Shown here: positions 41,821-51,082 of the stretch, in pieces
Layout: the number at the start of each line of letters is the position of its first letter
Numbering within the stretch: the stretch's first letter is position 1
Assembly: GCA_021787565.1 (NCBI GenBank)
Contig: JAJYLT010000014.1
Coordinates: 1-64,000 of the forward strand
Source of the DNA: Acidobacteriota bacterium
Lineage (GTDB): Bacteria; Acidobacteriota; UBA4820; DSQY01
Direction of reading: 5' to 3'
DNA length: 64,000 bases
The notes under the pieces: model-generated
Database searches by the model: none
Told to the model about the DNA's origin: nothing
The model's input: the letters and a program-made list of their open reading frames with translations, nothing else
Translations under genes and position numbers: made by a program

Positions 41821-42528
41821 CTACCCGCGGTCCAGGGCGGAGAGCGCCTCCCGCGCGGCGGCCTGTTCGGCGGCCTTCCGGGTGGGGCCCGACCCTCGGC
41901 CCGAGGCCTGGCCATCGATGAGGACCGTGCAGGTGAATCCCTCTCCGTCCGGAGAGGGCTCGCTTCGGTAAATGGGGAGGGGAAGTCCCTCCGCCTGCCT
42001 TCGCTCCTGGAGGTTTGTCTTCGCGTCCTCCAGGAGGACGGCCAGTCCCTGGCGCCGGATGGCGGGGGCCCAGAGCTGCCGGACGAGGGCGGTGGCGGGC
42101 TTCAACCCGGCGTCCAGATAAACGGCGCCGAGCAGGGCCTCCAGAGCGCTGGCCAGGATGCGGTCCTTCTCGGCGCCCCCGTCCCTGGATTCGCCGGCCC
42201 CCAGGCAAATGCAGGCCTGGAGCCCGAGTTCGCGGGCCACGCCCGCCAGCGCGGGCTGGCTGGCCCAGTAGGCCCGGAGGCGCGAGAGAACCCCCTCTTC
42301 CTCCTGGGGGTAGCGGTCGAAGAGGAACTCCGCGAGGGCAAAGCCCAGGAGCGCATCGCCCAGGAACTCCAGCCGCTCGTAGGAGCGGATCCGTGGCAGC
42401 CCCTCCTCGGCAGCCGCGGAAGGGTGGGTCAGGGCCTGCCGCAACAGGGAGGCATCCCTGAAGAAGCGGCCCAAATTGGCCTGCAGGGCGTCCAGGCCCC
42501 TGCTGTCGCGACGTCCGCTTGCTCCCAT
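41821..42528 (-). CDS. rnc: Ribonuclease III
   Basis: A 235-residue endoribonuclease. The catalytic signature is ERLEFLGDALLGFALAEFLF near residue 48, and the second acidic pair is in DRILASALEALLGAVYLD near 115. The C-terminal double-stranded RNA-binding domain (about 160-235) has DAKTNLQERRQ and GPTRKAAEQAAAREAL. It processes rRNA and double-stranded RNA. It starts 11 bp downstream of the ExeA-like gene on the same strand. Confidence 0.95.
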   Translation of the reverse strand: MGASGRRDSRGLDALQANLGRFFRDASLLRQALTHPSAAAEEGLPRIRSYERLEFLGDALLGFALAEFLFDRYPQEEEGVLSRLRAYWASQPALAGVARELGLQACICLGAGESRDGGAEKDRILASALEALLGAVYLDAGLKPATALVRQLWAPAIRRQGLAVLLEDAKTNLQERRQAEGLPLPIYRSEPSPDGEGFTCTVLIDGQASGRGSGPTRKAAEQAAAREALSALDRG

Positions 42529-42539
42529 GGGAGCACCCC

Positions 42540-43334
42540 CTAGGGGTGCAGCTCCGAGGCGGCCTCTTCGACCGTCCTCTCGGTGACGGGGCGCTCCTCT
42601 CTTCCGAAAGCGGTGAGGAGAGCGTTGGTGCAGAGGTTGTTGATGAGCCTCGGGATGCCATGGGTGTGCCGGTAGATGGCGCGCATGGCCGCGGGGCTGA
42701 AGACATCGGAGTTGCCGCCGGCCACTTCCAGCCGGTAGGCGGCGTACCGCTCCGTCTCCTGGGGGGAGAGGGGCGCCAGGTGGTACCACATGCCGACCCG
42801 CTGGCGGAGGGCGGCATAGGCCGGATGCTTGAGCCGCTGGCGGAGCTCGGGCTGGCCGATGAGCAGGATGGCGATGAGGTTGACCGTGTCCAATTGGAAG
42901 TTGGAGAGCAGGCGCAGCTCGTCGAAGGTGGGTTTGCCGGGTATGAGCTGGGCCTCATCCACGATGAGGACCACGCCGCTTCCCTCCTGATGCAGTTCCA
43001 GCAGGCGGTCGGAGATGGCGTCCAGCAGGTCGGCCCGATAGTACCTCGGCTCCAGCTCCAGGCGAAGCGCCAGTTCCCGCAGGAGCTGGTTGGGGGTGAG
43101 GCGGGGATTCACCACGAGGACCATCCGGTCCCTGCCGTTCTGGTCCATGAGGGCGCGCGAGAGGGTGGTCTTCCCGCAGCCGATCTCGCCGGTCAACACC
43201 GCGATCTCCCGCTCCTCGACGGCGTACTGAAGCCGAGCGAGGGCCTCGTCGTACTGCGGGGCGAGGTAGAGGAAGCGCGGGTCGGGCGTCTTGCCGAACG
43301 GTCGCTCCTTCAGGCCGAAAAAGGACTTGTACAC
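42540..43334 (-). CDS. ExeA-like AAA ATPase
   Basis: A 264-residue ATPase of the ExeA/GspA group. It opens with YKSFFGLKERPFGKTPDPRFLYL, the family's hallmark. Walker A is GEIGCGKTTLS and Walker B is GVVLIVDEAQL. A C-terminal HTHGIPRLINNLCTNALL sensor region follows. Relatives help place secretin complexes or act in pilus and secretion loci. It lacks the peptidoglycan-binding and membrane parts of full-length ExeA. The GTG at 43334 has GGGAGG 6 nt upstream. Directly downstream of cheA. Confidence 0.88.
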   Translation of the reverse strand: MYKSFFGLKERPFGKTPDPRFLYLAPQYDEALARLQYAVEEREIAVLTGEIGCGKTTLSRALMDQNGRDRMVLVVNPRLTPNQLLRELALRLELEPRYYRADLLDAISDRLLELHQEGSGVVLIVDEAQLIPGKPTFDELRLLSNFQLDTVNLIAILLIGQPELRQRLKHPAYAALRQRVGMWYHLAPLSPQETERYAAYRLEVAGGNSDVFSPAAMRAIYRHTHGIPRLINNLCTNALLTAFGREERPVTERTVEEAASELHP

Positions 43335-43347
43335 CCGCCCTCCCGCT

Positions 43348-45378
43348 TCAGACGCGCACCGACTCGACACTCGAGAGGAGGCTCGCGGTGTCGATCACCA
43401 GGATCACCTGGTTCTCGCCCATCTCCGTGGCCCCGGCCACGCCGGGAACCGCCCCCAGTCTCTGGCCGATGGGATGCACGACGGTCTCCTGCTCCCCCGC
43501 CAGCTCGTCCACCACGATTCCCGCGGCCCTCTCCCCCCGCCGCGCCACGACCACGTAAATCCGGTCGCCTTTCCTCTCCTCCGAGCGAGTCAGGCGGAAG
43601 CGGTCCTCGAGTCGGAGGAGCGGCAGCGTGACGCCGCGAAGGTTATAGACCTCCTTCTGGTCCACCCTCTGGACCTCCGCCTCGCTGGTGCGGAAGGTCT
43701 CCAGCACGGAGGAGATGGGGATGGCGAAGGACTGGTCGCAGCAGCGCACGATGAGGCTCTGGATGATGGCCAGCGTGATGGGGAGAGTGATCTGGAAGGT
43801 CGTGCCCTTCCCGGGCTCCGACCAGAGGGCGATGCTGCCCTTGAGGGCCTGGATGTCGGCCTTTACGGCGTCGAGGCCGACGCCGCGGCCCGAAACCTCC
43901 GTGACCGTTTCGGCGGAGGAGAATCCCGGCAGGAAAATGATCTCCATGCACTCCTCGGCGCTGAGGGCCTGGTTGGCGTCCGCGAGCCCCTTCTTCAGGG
44001 CGGCCTGCCGGATCTTCTCGACCTGAAGGCCGCGGCCGTCGTCCGTGACCTCGGTGATGATGGAGTTGCCCTTCTGGTAGGCGCTGATGGCCAGCAGCCC
44101 CTCCGCCGACTTTCCCGCGCGCAGGCGCTCCTCCGGCGGCTCCAGGCCGTGGTCGATGGAGTTCCGGATCAGGTGGATGAGCGGCGTGACCAGGGCGTCC
44201 ATCATCATCTTGTCCAGCTCCGTCTCGCCGCCGTAGAGCTGAACCGAGACCTCCTTGCCCGCCTGGCGGGCCAGCCTGCGCGCCGTGCGGTTGAGCCGCG
44301 TGAAGATCTGGGCGATGGGCACGAGCCGGATGTCGATGATGGCGCGCTGGAGCTCGCCCAGCTTCTTGTCCATGCTGCGGACCTGCTTGAGCAGCTCCTG
44401 GGACAGCTCCTGCTGTCCTCCCGAGGCCCGGACGTTGGTGGCCAAGAGTTCCAGCGAGTTCTTGACGAGGTTGAGCTCTCCCACGATGCCCATGACGGTG
44501 TCCAGCTTCTCGATGTCCACCTTCACCGTGTTCGAGATGCCCCGCATATCCTCCGAATCGGCCTCGTGCGGTTCGGGCACCCCCTGATCGCCCGGCTCCT
44601 CCGGAGCGGCCTGCTCGGGCGTCAAGGCCGCCGCCGGCATGAGGTCGGCCACTATTCCGTGAACGTCGGTCACGAGGGAGGCCACCTGCGCCTGGCTCAG
44701 GCGGGTGCCGAAGAGCAGCCGGAAGTGGATGCCGGGCGGGAGGTTCGGATCGGCCACCGGAAGAGTGGAGATGACCTCGCCCGATTCGGAGAGGTGCTCC
44801 GAGAGGGCCCTCAGGCGCGTGTCGAAGTCGGAGAAGTCGAAGCCCACTTGCACCGAGAAGAGGTGGTTCTCCTCCTCGATGTTCTCCTTGAGGCGGTGCT
44901 CCTCGTATTCGGTCAGGGATTTCAGCGTCGCCTCGTCCAGCGCGATTTCTCCGGGAGCCGTCGGCGAGACCACCGGTTTTCCGTTTACCTCGCCCTCGAT
45001 GCGGGCCAGGAGGGGCTGGATCGGGGCCTCCTCCCTCCCCGAAGGGGCCTCGGAGACGAGGGTCTTGAGGACCACCCTGCTGTCGTTCAGCAGCCCGAAG
45101 AGGCGGGGGCTCGCCTTGATCTTGCCCATCCGGATCTTGTCCAGCAGGCTCTCCAGGTCATGGCTGAGGGTGGTGATGCGCTCCAGGTTGAACATGGAGG
45201 CCAAGCCCTTCAGGGAGTGCATTTCCCGGAACACCTTGTTCAAGAGGTCCGGCCTGACCTTGCCGGCCGACTCGTGCTGCTCCTGGGCCTTTTCAAGATC
45301 CTCCGCCAGGCCCTCGAGGATTTCCTCGGCCTCCACCACGAAATCCTGAAGCGCCTTGGCCTGGCTCTTGTCTACCAT
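43348..45378 (-). CDS. cheA: Chemotaxis-type histidine kinase CheA
   Basis: A 676-residue kinase. The HPt domain has phospho-His54 in REMHSLKGLASMF. A central regulator-binding region follows, then the dimerisation helices. The ATPase domain has HLIRNSIDHGLEPPEER (N box) and VSGRGVGLDAVKADIQ (G boxes). The C-terminal CheW-like domain has VYNLRGVTLPLLRLE. It phosphorylates a CheY-type regulator; the one at 45425 is the obvious partner. No CheW, CheR, CheB or receptor gene is nearby, so it may serve pilus motility or gene control rather than flagella. Confidence 0.94.
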   Translation of the reverse strand: MVDKSQAKALQDFVVEAEEILEGLAEDLEKAQEQHESAGKVRPDLLNKVFREMHSLKGLASMFNLERITTLSHDLESLLDKIRMGKIKASPRLFGLLNDSRVVLKTLVSEAPSGREEAPIQPLLARIEGEVNGKPVVSPTAPGEIALDEATLKSLTEYEEHRLKENIEEENHLFSVQVGFDFSDFDTRLRALSEHLSESGEVISTLPVADPNLPPGIHFRLLFGTRLSQAQVASLVTDVHGIVADLMPAAALTPEQAAPEEPGDQGVPEPHEADSEDMRGISNTVKVDIEKLDTVMGIVGELNLVKNSLELLATNVRASGGQQELSQELLKQVRSMDKKLGELQRAIIDIRLVPIAQIFTRLNRTARRLARQAGKEVSVQLYGGETELDKMMMDALVTPLIHLIRNSIDHGLEPPEERLRAGKSAEGLLAISAYQKGNSIITEVTDDGRGLQVEKIRQAALKKGLADANQALSAEECMEIIFLPGFSSAETVTEVSGRGVGLDAVKADIQALKGSIALWSEPGKGTTFQITLPITLAIIQSLIVRCCDQSFAIPISSVLETFRTSEAEVQRVDQKEVYNLRGVTLPLLRLEDRFRLTRSEERKGDRIYVVVARRGERAAGIVVDELAGEQETVVHPIGQRLGAVPGVAGATEMGENQVILVIDTASLLSSVESVRV

Positions 45379-45424
45379 GGGTCAGGGCTCCCGGCTTGGG
45401 AGGCCGTCCGCTCGTCCGCCCGCG

Positions 45425-45793
45425 TCATGGGAGATGTTGTTGGACGAGGTCGACGAGCTGGCCTTCGGTGAAGGGTTTGGTGAGGTAGCCGTTGGCGCCG
45501 ATGGCCAGCCCCCGCCTGCGGTCCTCGTCCCCGGCCTCCGTCGAGATGATCAGGATGGGCACCTGGCTGTACACGGGGTGCTGCCGCAGGAAGGTGATGA
45601 GTTCGAGCCCGTTGATGTCGGGCATGTTGATGTCCGTGAGGATGAGCTGGAACTCGTTGTCGGGAATGAGCTTCAGGGCGGAGAAGCCGTTCTCGGCCTC
45701 GTACACGTCCAGGTTGAGATGCTGGTCCAGAGCCGTGGCGATCAGGCTCCGCATGGCGCTGTTGTCTTCCACCACCAGCACCTTGGTCTTCAT
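45425..45793 (-). CDS. CheY-like single-domain response regulator
   Basis: A 122-residue receiver domain. VLVVEDN gives the acidic pair, Asp54 in ILTDINMPD is the phosphorylation site, ISTEA provides the Ser/Thr switch, and YLTKPF provides the lysine. No output domain. GGGGAGG precedes the ATG at 45793. It lies 46 bp upstream of cheA on the same strand. Confidence 0.93.
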   Translation of the reverse strand: MKTKVLVVEDNSAMRSLIATALDQHLNLDVYEAENGFSALKLIPDNEFQLILTDINMPDINGLELITFLRQHPVYSQVPILIISTEAGDEDRRRGLAIGANGYLTKPFTEGQLVDLVQQHLP

Positions 45794-45877
45794 GGCCTCC
45801 CCGAAGGCATTATGGGAGTCCATCCCGAAGGCTGTCAACCGACGGGGAGAGCCGAGGCAGACCCGCCGCGGCCGATG

Positions 45878-46711
45878 CTATTCGGAGAACTCGGGCACCA
45901 CCCGGTGGGGGATGAGGCCCGCCTCGAAGGCGTCCGCCAGAAGGCGCCGGACGGCCTCCCTGCCGCGCTGCCCGTAGGCCCGCGTCCAGTCGTTCACGTA
46001 CATGCCCACGAAGCGGTCCGCCTCCTCGGTGGAGAGGCCGCGTCCGAAGGCCATGGCGTATTCGAGGGCGGGGCGCCGGTGGCTGAGGGAGTATTCAATG
46101 CCGGCGTGGAGCAGCCGGCTCACCTTGGCGATGAGCTCGGGCCCCAGGTCCCGGCGGATGACGTTGCCCCCCAGGGGGAGCGGGAGCCCCGTGATCTCCT
46201 TCCACCAGGCGCCCAGGTCTACCACGAGGTGCAGCCCCTCCCGCCCGTAGGTGACTTGTCCCTCGTGGATGATGAGCCCCGCCTGGATCCTGCCCGCCTT
46301 TACGGCCGGGAGGATCTGGTCGAACTCCATGAATATCGGTTCGAATTCGGGGAGAAAGAGCTGGAGGGCGAGGAAGGCCGAGGTCATCCTGCCGGGCACG
46401 GCGATCTTCAGGCCCCGGAGGTCGGAAGCGGGCATGGGGGAGGCCGAGATGACCATGGGGCCGTAGCCGTCCCCGAAGGAGGCGCCGTGCGGGAGCAGGA
46501 GATAGAGGTCCGAGAGGTAGGCGTAGGCGTGGAAGGAGACGGCGGTCACCTCCAGCTCACCCTTGAGGGCCCGCTCGTTGAGGCTCTGGATGTCGCCCAG
46601 CTCGTGCATGAAGGTGACCCCCTCGGTGTCGATGAGCCCCTGGGCGAGGGCGTAGAACATGAAGGCGTCGTCGGAGTCTGGGCTGTGGGCCAGCCGGATC
46701 ACCTGGGGCAT
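45878..46711 (-). CDS. mqnD: 1,4-dihydroxy-6-naphthoate synthase (futalosine pathway)
   Basis: A 277-residue periplasmic-binding-protein-fold enzyme. The N-terminal LAHSPDSDDAFMFYALAQG is typical of MqnD rather than MqnA. AVSFHAYAYLSDLYLLLPHG and GRIQAGLIIHEGQ follow. It converts cyclic dehypoxanthine futalosine to dihydroxynaphthoate for menaquinone, implying menaquinone-based respiration by the alternative pathway. Start 46711 matches the family. The other mqn genes are not in the window. Confidence 0.9.
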   Translation of the reverse strand: MPQVIRLAHSPDSDDAFMFYALAQGLIDTEGVTFMHELGDIQSLNERALKGELEVTAVSFHAYAYLSDLYLLLPHGASFGDGYGPMVISASPMPASDLRGLKIAVPGRMTSAFLALQLFLPEFEPIFMEFDQILPAVKAGRIQAGLIIHEGQVTYGREGLHLVVDLGAWWKEITGLPLPLGGNVIRRDLGPELIAKVSRLLHAGIEYSLSHRRPALEYAMAFGRGLSTEEADRFVGMYVNDWTRAYGQRGREAVRRLLADAFEAGLIPHRVVPEFSE

Positions 46712-46853
46712 GGGACCCTCCTGCGAGTGCACGAGGATAGCAGGGGAAGGCACATGGGGCAAGCGCGGAGGAGGGGGATAAGGGACGCGCAGGCCACCGC
46801 CGGCGGGTCCCCCTGGGCATCACCTCATTACCTCATCATGGCCCTTCGGCCTC

Positions 46854-48050
46854 TCACCGCTTGCGGATGGCCAGCATGAGGTTGGAGTGGCCGGCGATGT
46901 GCTGGTAGCCGATGCCGAACGGCAGGGGGAGGGCGGCCCCGCCCGCGTAGGCCTTCTCCAGGTCGGGCTGGAAGGAGTTCTTGAAGCGATGGATGGGGCC
47001 CGTGTAGGTGCCGAAGAAGGTGAGGGTCCAGTTCCGCGGATCGAAGGCCTTGAGGGGGAGCCCCGAATCGTCCTCGAGAACAGCGGAGGAGCGGTCCAGG
47101 ATCGCCGCGCGAATGCGGGAGAACCAGGGCTCGTACATGAGGTAAGAGGCGGCCTTCAGGAAAGTGACGGGGCTGCCGAGGGTCGCCAGGTAGGCCTCGA
47201 ATCCAGGGCGCTTCTTCAGACCGGCGTCCGAGAGGTCCTGCGAGAAGTAGAGCAGGCTCTGGCGCTCGTGAGCGTCTCCGGCGGAAAAGTCCACGCGCAC
47301 GGCCCTGGGTTTCTCCTCCCAGGAAGAGGGGGCGAGGGCGCCGTCAGGGCTGACGGCCATGGGCTCCACGTCCCATATCCGGTGCCCCGTCCCGGCCAGG
47401 AAGACCAGGAGGATCGGCAGGACCCCCTTCTTCTGGAGCTCCTGCTCCATGTCGTCGGTGCGGAAGAAGCTGATCTGGAGGATGGGTGTGATGACCTGCT
47501 GCATGGCCTTCAGGCTCGCCTCCAGCTCGGAGTGAGAGAGAGAGGCGAGATCGGGCGGCCTTCCCACGGGCTCCAGCCCCACCAGCACGTAGGTAGTGGC
47601 CTTGGGGAACAGGGCGGTGGGGTAGAGGGCATCGGGCCCGCCGAAGGGGTAGAAGACCGTCGGCGCGGCGTCGTTCAGACTGGAGAGCCGGGCCTGAGCG
47701 AAGGCGCGAACCTTCGACAGGCGCGCCGCGTCGTCCTGCTTCCAGAGCGCGCCCATGGCCTTGGCGTGGGCCTGCCAGGAGGGGCGCTCTTGAATGGCCG
47801 CCCAAGGCCCTTGCCCCTCCACGGGCAACCCCGCCAGGAGGCGGGCGTTGGCCGTCAGCTCCTCCGCGCGGCTCTTGGAGGGAGGCTGGGACGGGCTGAC
47901 CGGAGCGGCGGGCTCGAGTTTGGCGGCGGGAGCGGGACTCTGCGTCCGAGGAAGGCGCCGGGTGGGCGCCGGGGTATGTTTGCGGCCGCAGGAGAGCGCG
48001 AGAGTGGCCACCACGAGGAGAAGAACGAGGCCGTACACGAATCTTTTCAT
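46854..48050 (-). CDS. Large lipoprotein of unknown function
   Basis: A 398-residue protein. Signal peptide with lipobox TLALSC (Cys near 20), then a Pro/Ala-rich linker to about residue 60. The remaining domain has no motif I recognise. Its features are TVFYPFGGPDALYPTALFP, YVLVGLEPVG, LLYFSQDLSD and a final GIGYQHIAGHSNLMLAIRKR. The pattern YPFGGPD...YPTALFP suggests a domain seen in some predicted secreted proteins, not a known enzyme. An alternative ATG (48065) overlaps the permease stop by ATGA. Confidence 0.75.
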   Translation of the reverse strand: MKRFVYGLVLLLVVATLALSCGRKHTPAPTRRLPRTQSPAPAAKLEPAAPVSPSQPPSKSRAEELTANARLLAGLPVEGQGPWAAIQERPSWQAHAKAMGALWKQDDAARLSKVRAFAQARLSSLNDAAPTVFYPFGGPDALYPTALFPKATTYVLVGLEPVGRPPDLASLSHSELEASLKAMQQVITPILQISFFRTDDMEQELQKKGVLPILLVFLAGTGHRIWDVEPMAVSPDGALAPSSWEEKPRAVRVDFSAGDAHERQSLLYFSQDLSDAGLKKRPGFEAYLATLGSPVTFLKAASYLMYEPWFSRIRAAILDRSSAVLEDDSGLPLKAFDPRNWTLTFFGTYTGPIHRFKNSFQPDLEKAYAGGAALPLPFGIGYQHIAGHSNLMLAIRKR

Positions 48051-48061
48051 GGAAACCCTTT

Positions 48062-49372
48062 TCATCCTTTCTTCTTGCCGGCCAGAAAGTAGAGGGGCAC
48101 CCCGGCCAGAATGGTGCCGAGCCCCGCCAGGGATTGGAGCGGCTGGTGAAGGAGAAGGTAGACCAGCATCCAGCCGTTGATGGCCAGAAAGACCAGGGGA
48201 GTGACGGGGTATCCCCAGGTCCTGTAAGGCCTCGGCGCTTCGGGGCTCCTGACCCTCAACACAAAGACCCCGAACACCGTCAGGACGGTACAGAGGGCGA
48301 GCGTGAATCCCAGGTAGGTCAGAATCTTCTCGAAGGAGGAGGTGGCGAGCATGGCCAGCACCAGGACGAGCTGGAGGAGGATCGCGAGGTAGGGCGCTCC
48401 CCCACCGTTTCGCGCCGCCAGCGGGCGCAGGATCGGCACGTCTTCGCCGATCACCTGGGCCACCCGGGGGCCCGCCCACGTCATGGCGCTGATGGTGGAG
48501 ACCAATCCGAGCGCGATGAGGCCGCCCATGAGGCTAGCTCCCGTGGGGCCGAGAAGGTGCCGGGCGGCGATGTTGCCCACGTCGATCTGGCCCGAGAGCT
48601 CGCTCATGGGGGCGGCGCGAAGGAACACGAAGTTGAGGAGCAGGTAGAGCCCCATGACCACCGCCGTGCCGAGGATCAGGGAGCGCGGCAGGTCCCGCTC
48701 CGGCCGCGCCATCTCGCCCGCGACGTAGGCCGAGGCGTTCCAGCCGGAGTAGGCGTAGGAGACGAACACGAGGGAGACGGCGAAGCTCCCGCTCGCCATG
48801 AGTCCCAGACTCGCCGCCGTGGGTGCCCACTGGAGAGCCTGCGGATGTCCCAGCACGAAACCGAGGGCCGAGAAGGCCAGGATGAGAAGGATCTTGGCGG
48901 TCGTGAACAGGGACTGGAACCGGCCGCCCGCCTTCATGCCGGCGCTGTGGATCACGGAGATCAGCACGACCACGGCCGCCGCCATGAGCGTGGGGTGGGG
49001 CAACGCCACCAGCCTCGAAGCGTATGCGGCCAGGGCCATGGTGGCCAGGGCCACGGGGGCGGCGAATCCCACCGTGAGGGAGACCCATCCAGCCAGAAAG
49101 CCGACGGCCGGGTGGTAGATCCGGGATAGGTAGTGATATTCGCCCCCGGAGCGGGGCATCATGGCGCCGATCTCTCCATAGCAGAGGGCCCCGGCCAGGG
49201 CCCCGAGGCCGCCCACCACCCACAGCGCCATGATGGCCAGGGGCGACGGAAGGGCGCTCACCTGAAAGCCCAGACTCGTGAAGACCCCCGTGCCCACCAT
49301 GTTGGCGATGACGATGAAGGAGGCGACGAGTGCGGAGACCCCCCGCGGTGGCTCAGCCCGGTTCGATCCCAT
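48062..49372 (-). CDS. APC-family amino acid permease
   Basis: A 436-residue transporter with about 12 transmembrane segments. The family N-terminus MVGTGVFTSLGFQ provides the unwound helix-1 glycines. GEIGAMMPRSGGEYHYLSRIYHPAVGFLAGW is the helix 2-3 signature. VSYAYSGWNASAYVAGEMARPERDLPRSL follows in the middle. It resembles the LAT/serine-threonine exchanger branch. It imports or exchanges amino acids, consistent with the protein-degrading lifestyle. It has its own strong promoter. Confidence 0.92.
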   Translation of the reverse strand: MGSNRAEPPRGVSALVASFIVIANMVGTGVFTSLGFQVSALPSPLAIMALWVVGGLGALAGALCYGEIGAMMPRSGGEYHYLSRIYHPAVGFLAGWVSLTVGFAAPVALATMALAAYASRLVALPHPTLMAAAVVVLISVIHSAGMKAGGRFQSLFTTAKILLILAFSALGFVLGHPQALQWAPTAASLGLMASGSFAVSLVFVSYAYSGWNASAYVAGEMARPERDLPRSLILGTAVVMGLYLLLNFVFLRAAPMSELSGQIDVGNIAARHLLGPTGASLMGGLIALGLVSTISAMTWAGPRVAQVIGEDVPILRPLAARNGGGAPYLAILLQLVLVLAMLATSSFEKILTYLGFTLALCTVLTVFGVFVLRVRSPEAPRPYRTWGYPVTPLVFLAINGWMLVYLLLHQPLQSLAGLGTILAGVPLYFLAGKKKG

Positions 49373-49414
49373 CCCTTCGCGGCGCGAAGCGCCCTTGCCT
49401 CCACCAGAGAGCGC

Positions 49415-49443
49415 ATTCTATCTGGGATGTCCTTTGTTGTCAA
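49415..49443 (-). promoter_or_regulatory. Sigma-70 promoter of the amino acid permease gene
   Basis: On the minus strand TTGACA (49443-49438), a 17-bp spacer and TAGAAT (49420-49415). Start predicted near 49408, about 36 nt before the ATG. Confidence 0.7.
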
Positions 49444-49462
49444 TGGAAAGGCCTTATCCGCC

Positions 49463-49491
49463 TTGACTTCCGTAGAGCGGCAAGCTAAAAA
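49463..49491 (+). promoter_or_regulatory. Sigma-70 promoter of the hydrolase gene at 49537
   Basis: TTGACT (49463-49468), a 17-bp spacer and TAAAAA (49486-49491). Back to back with the permease promoter, 19 bp between the two -35 boxes. Confidence 0.5.
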
Positions 49492-49536
49492 CGTGGCTGG
49501 GTCCACCGGCGTGGGCCCGCGGCGGAGGACCGTGGA

Positions 49537-50883
49537 TTGAAGAGATGCTGGACCCCCTGGGCGCTGTTGCTCCTCACCGCCGCCGCCTTCTCGGCGCCGT
49601 CCTCCCCGGCGGCCCAGCCTCTCCCCCCTCAAGGCGCTCCGGTGGTCGGACCCGAGTGCCCGAAGGAAGCGCAGAGCGGCGCCGTTTCCGCGGTCGGCTC
49701 CGCGCCAGTTCAGATCCCTCCGGCCGGCGCTCCCGAGAAGGAGGACCGGTTCTCCCGCAACGCCCCCACCCTGCCTCCACCGCCCCCGCTGCATGGCATA
49801 ACGGACCTCCCCGTCAGGCAGCCCTCCAGCGCTCCGGTGGTCATTGCGGACCTGGCGGAGGCGCCTCGCGAGGGCCAGAGCCAAGATTCCTCGCCCGTCC
49901 AGGAGACGCGCGAGCGGTTCCGGTCGGGGCGCGACTCGGTGCTGGTGCAGATCTACCGGCCCAAGGTGCCCGGGCGCTACCCCGCCGTGATCCTGCTCCA
50001 CGGGAGCAACCCGAGGCTGGGCGAGGAGCACTACGTGGAGATGGCCGAGGACCTGGCGCGCAACGGATACGTCTGCCTCTTCGTCAAGTACTACGACAGG
50101 GGACGGAAGAACCACAGCCGGGGAACCCGCGCTGATTGGATGCGCACCATCGGGGACGCGCTCACGCTGGCCTCCACGCTGCCCGACGTGGACGAGTCGC
50201 GCATGGGGCTGGTCGGTTACTCCCTCGGGGCCTTTCTGGCGCTGAACTACGCCCCCTCGGACCCCAGGGTCAAGGCGGTGGTGGCCTTCTACGGCGGCAT
50301 CTCGCCCGGCTTCATGCCGGAGGCGGAAGAGCACATGCCGCCCACCCTCCTGCTCCACGGCACCTACGACCGCACGGTGTCCGTGCGGCGGTCCCTGGAG
50401 GCCTTCGAACAACTCCGGCTGGCGGCCAAGCCGGTGGACGTGGTGATCTATCCCAAGATCGGGCATGGCTTCACGCTTCACACGCTGGGTGGTTGGGATG
50501 CCCTCGCCAGCGAGGATGCCTGGAGCCGCACCATCGCCTTTCTGGACTTTCACTTCAAGTACCCGGGATGGACTCCCGAGGTGTCCATCGAGGAGCCAAG
50601 GACCGCCAGTGCCCCTCCGAAACAGGCCGCCTGGCCCGCCTTTCCCAAGCCCCCGGCCCTGGTCATGCCATACCTGGACCAGTTCCGCGCCGAGGGAGGC
50701 GAGTCGGTCCTGGTGGACCCCACGCCCCACGAGGCGAAGGAGGTCCTAAGCCGGCCGGCACCCAGACACCGGTACCACCGGCCCAGGCGCGGGGTGGTCC
50801 GGAAATCCCCGAAGCGGCCCATCTCCTACCACCGCCATGGGCGGCCCAGGGCCAAGGCCGCCCCGCGGCGATCGCGGCGCTGA
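49537..50883 (+). CDS. Secreted dienelactone hydrolase-family protein
   Basis: A 448-residue protein starting at TTG with GGAGG 8 nt upstream. Signal peptide (CWTPWALLLLTAAAFSAPSSPA), then a ~95-residue Pro-rich region. The alpha/beta-hydrolase domain has the oxyanion strand AVILLHGSNP, nucleophile Ser in GLVGYSLGAFLALN, Asp in HGTYDRTV and His in KIGHGFTL. A C-terminal tail very rich in Pro, Arg and Lys (about 350-448) is unusual for the family and may bind the cell surface. Substrate unknown. Confidence 0.82.
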   Translation: MKRCWTPWALLLLTAAAFSAPSSPAAQPLPPQGAPVVGPECPKEAQSGAVSAVGSAPVQIPPAGAPEKEDRFSRNAPTLPPPPPLHGITDLPVRQPSSAPVVIADLAEAPREGQSQDSSPVQETRERFRSGRDSVLVQIYRPKVPGRYPAVILLHGSNPRLGEEHYVEMAEDLARNGYVCLFVKYYDRGRKNHSRGTRADWMRTIGDALTLASTLPDVDESRMGLVGYSLGAFLALNYAPSDPRVKAVVAFYGGISPGFMPEAEEHMPPTLLLHGTYDRTVSVRRSLEAFEQLRLAAKPVDVVIYPKIGHGFTLHTLGGWDALASEDAWSRTIAFLDFHFKYPGWTPEVSIEEPRTASAPPKQAAWPAFPKPPALVMPYLDQFRAEGGESVLVDPTPHEAKEVLSRPAPRHRYHRPRRGVVRKSPKRPISYHRHGRPRAKAAPRRSRR

Positions 50884-50889
50884 CCGTCT

Positions 50890-51082
50890 AGTGTTGTGTC
50901 CCCGTCATGTGTTTACAGTGGCCTTTTCCCGGGACACAACACTTCCCAAGGGGCTCCGCCCCTAGGGCGCCCGCCTGCGGCGGGCTGTTACCCCGAAAGA
51001 GCGGGGAGGCTTCCTCCCCGCACCCCTCCGTGTGCTGTCTTTCGCCTGCTTCCATCGTAAACCCATCACTGGGACAGCACAC
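50890..51082. repeat. Nested inverted repeats, mobile-element-like
   Basis: Arms AGTGTTGTGTCCC (50890-50902) and GGGACACAACACT (50931-50943) pair perfectly. GTGTGCTGTC (51030-51039) and GACAGCACAC (51073-51082) form a second pair of related sequence. Between them are GC hairpins at about 50949-50964, 50970-50986 and 51000-51021. The 236-bp gap has no gene. It looks like a non-coding mobile or terminator-rich remnant. Confidence 0.6.
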
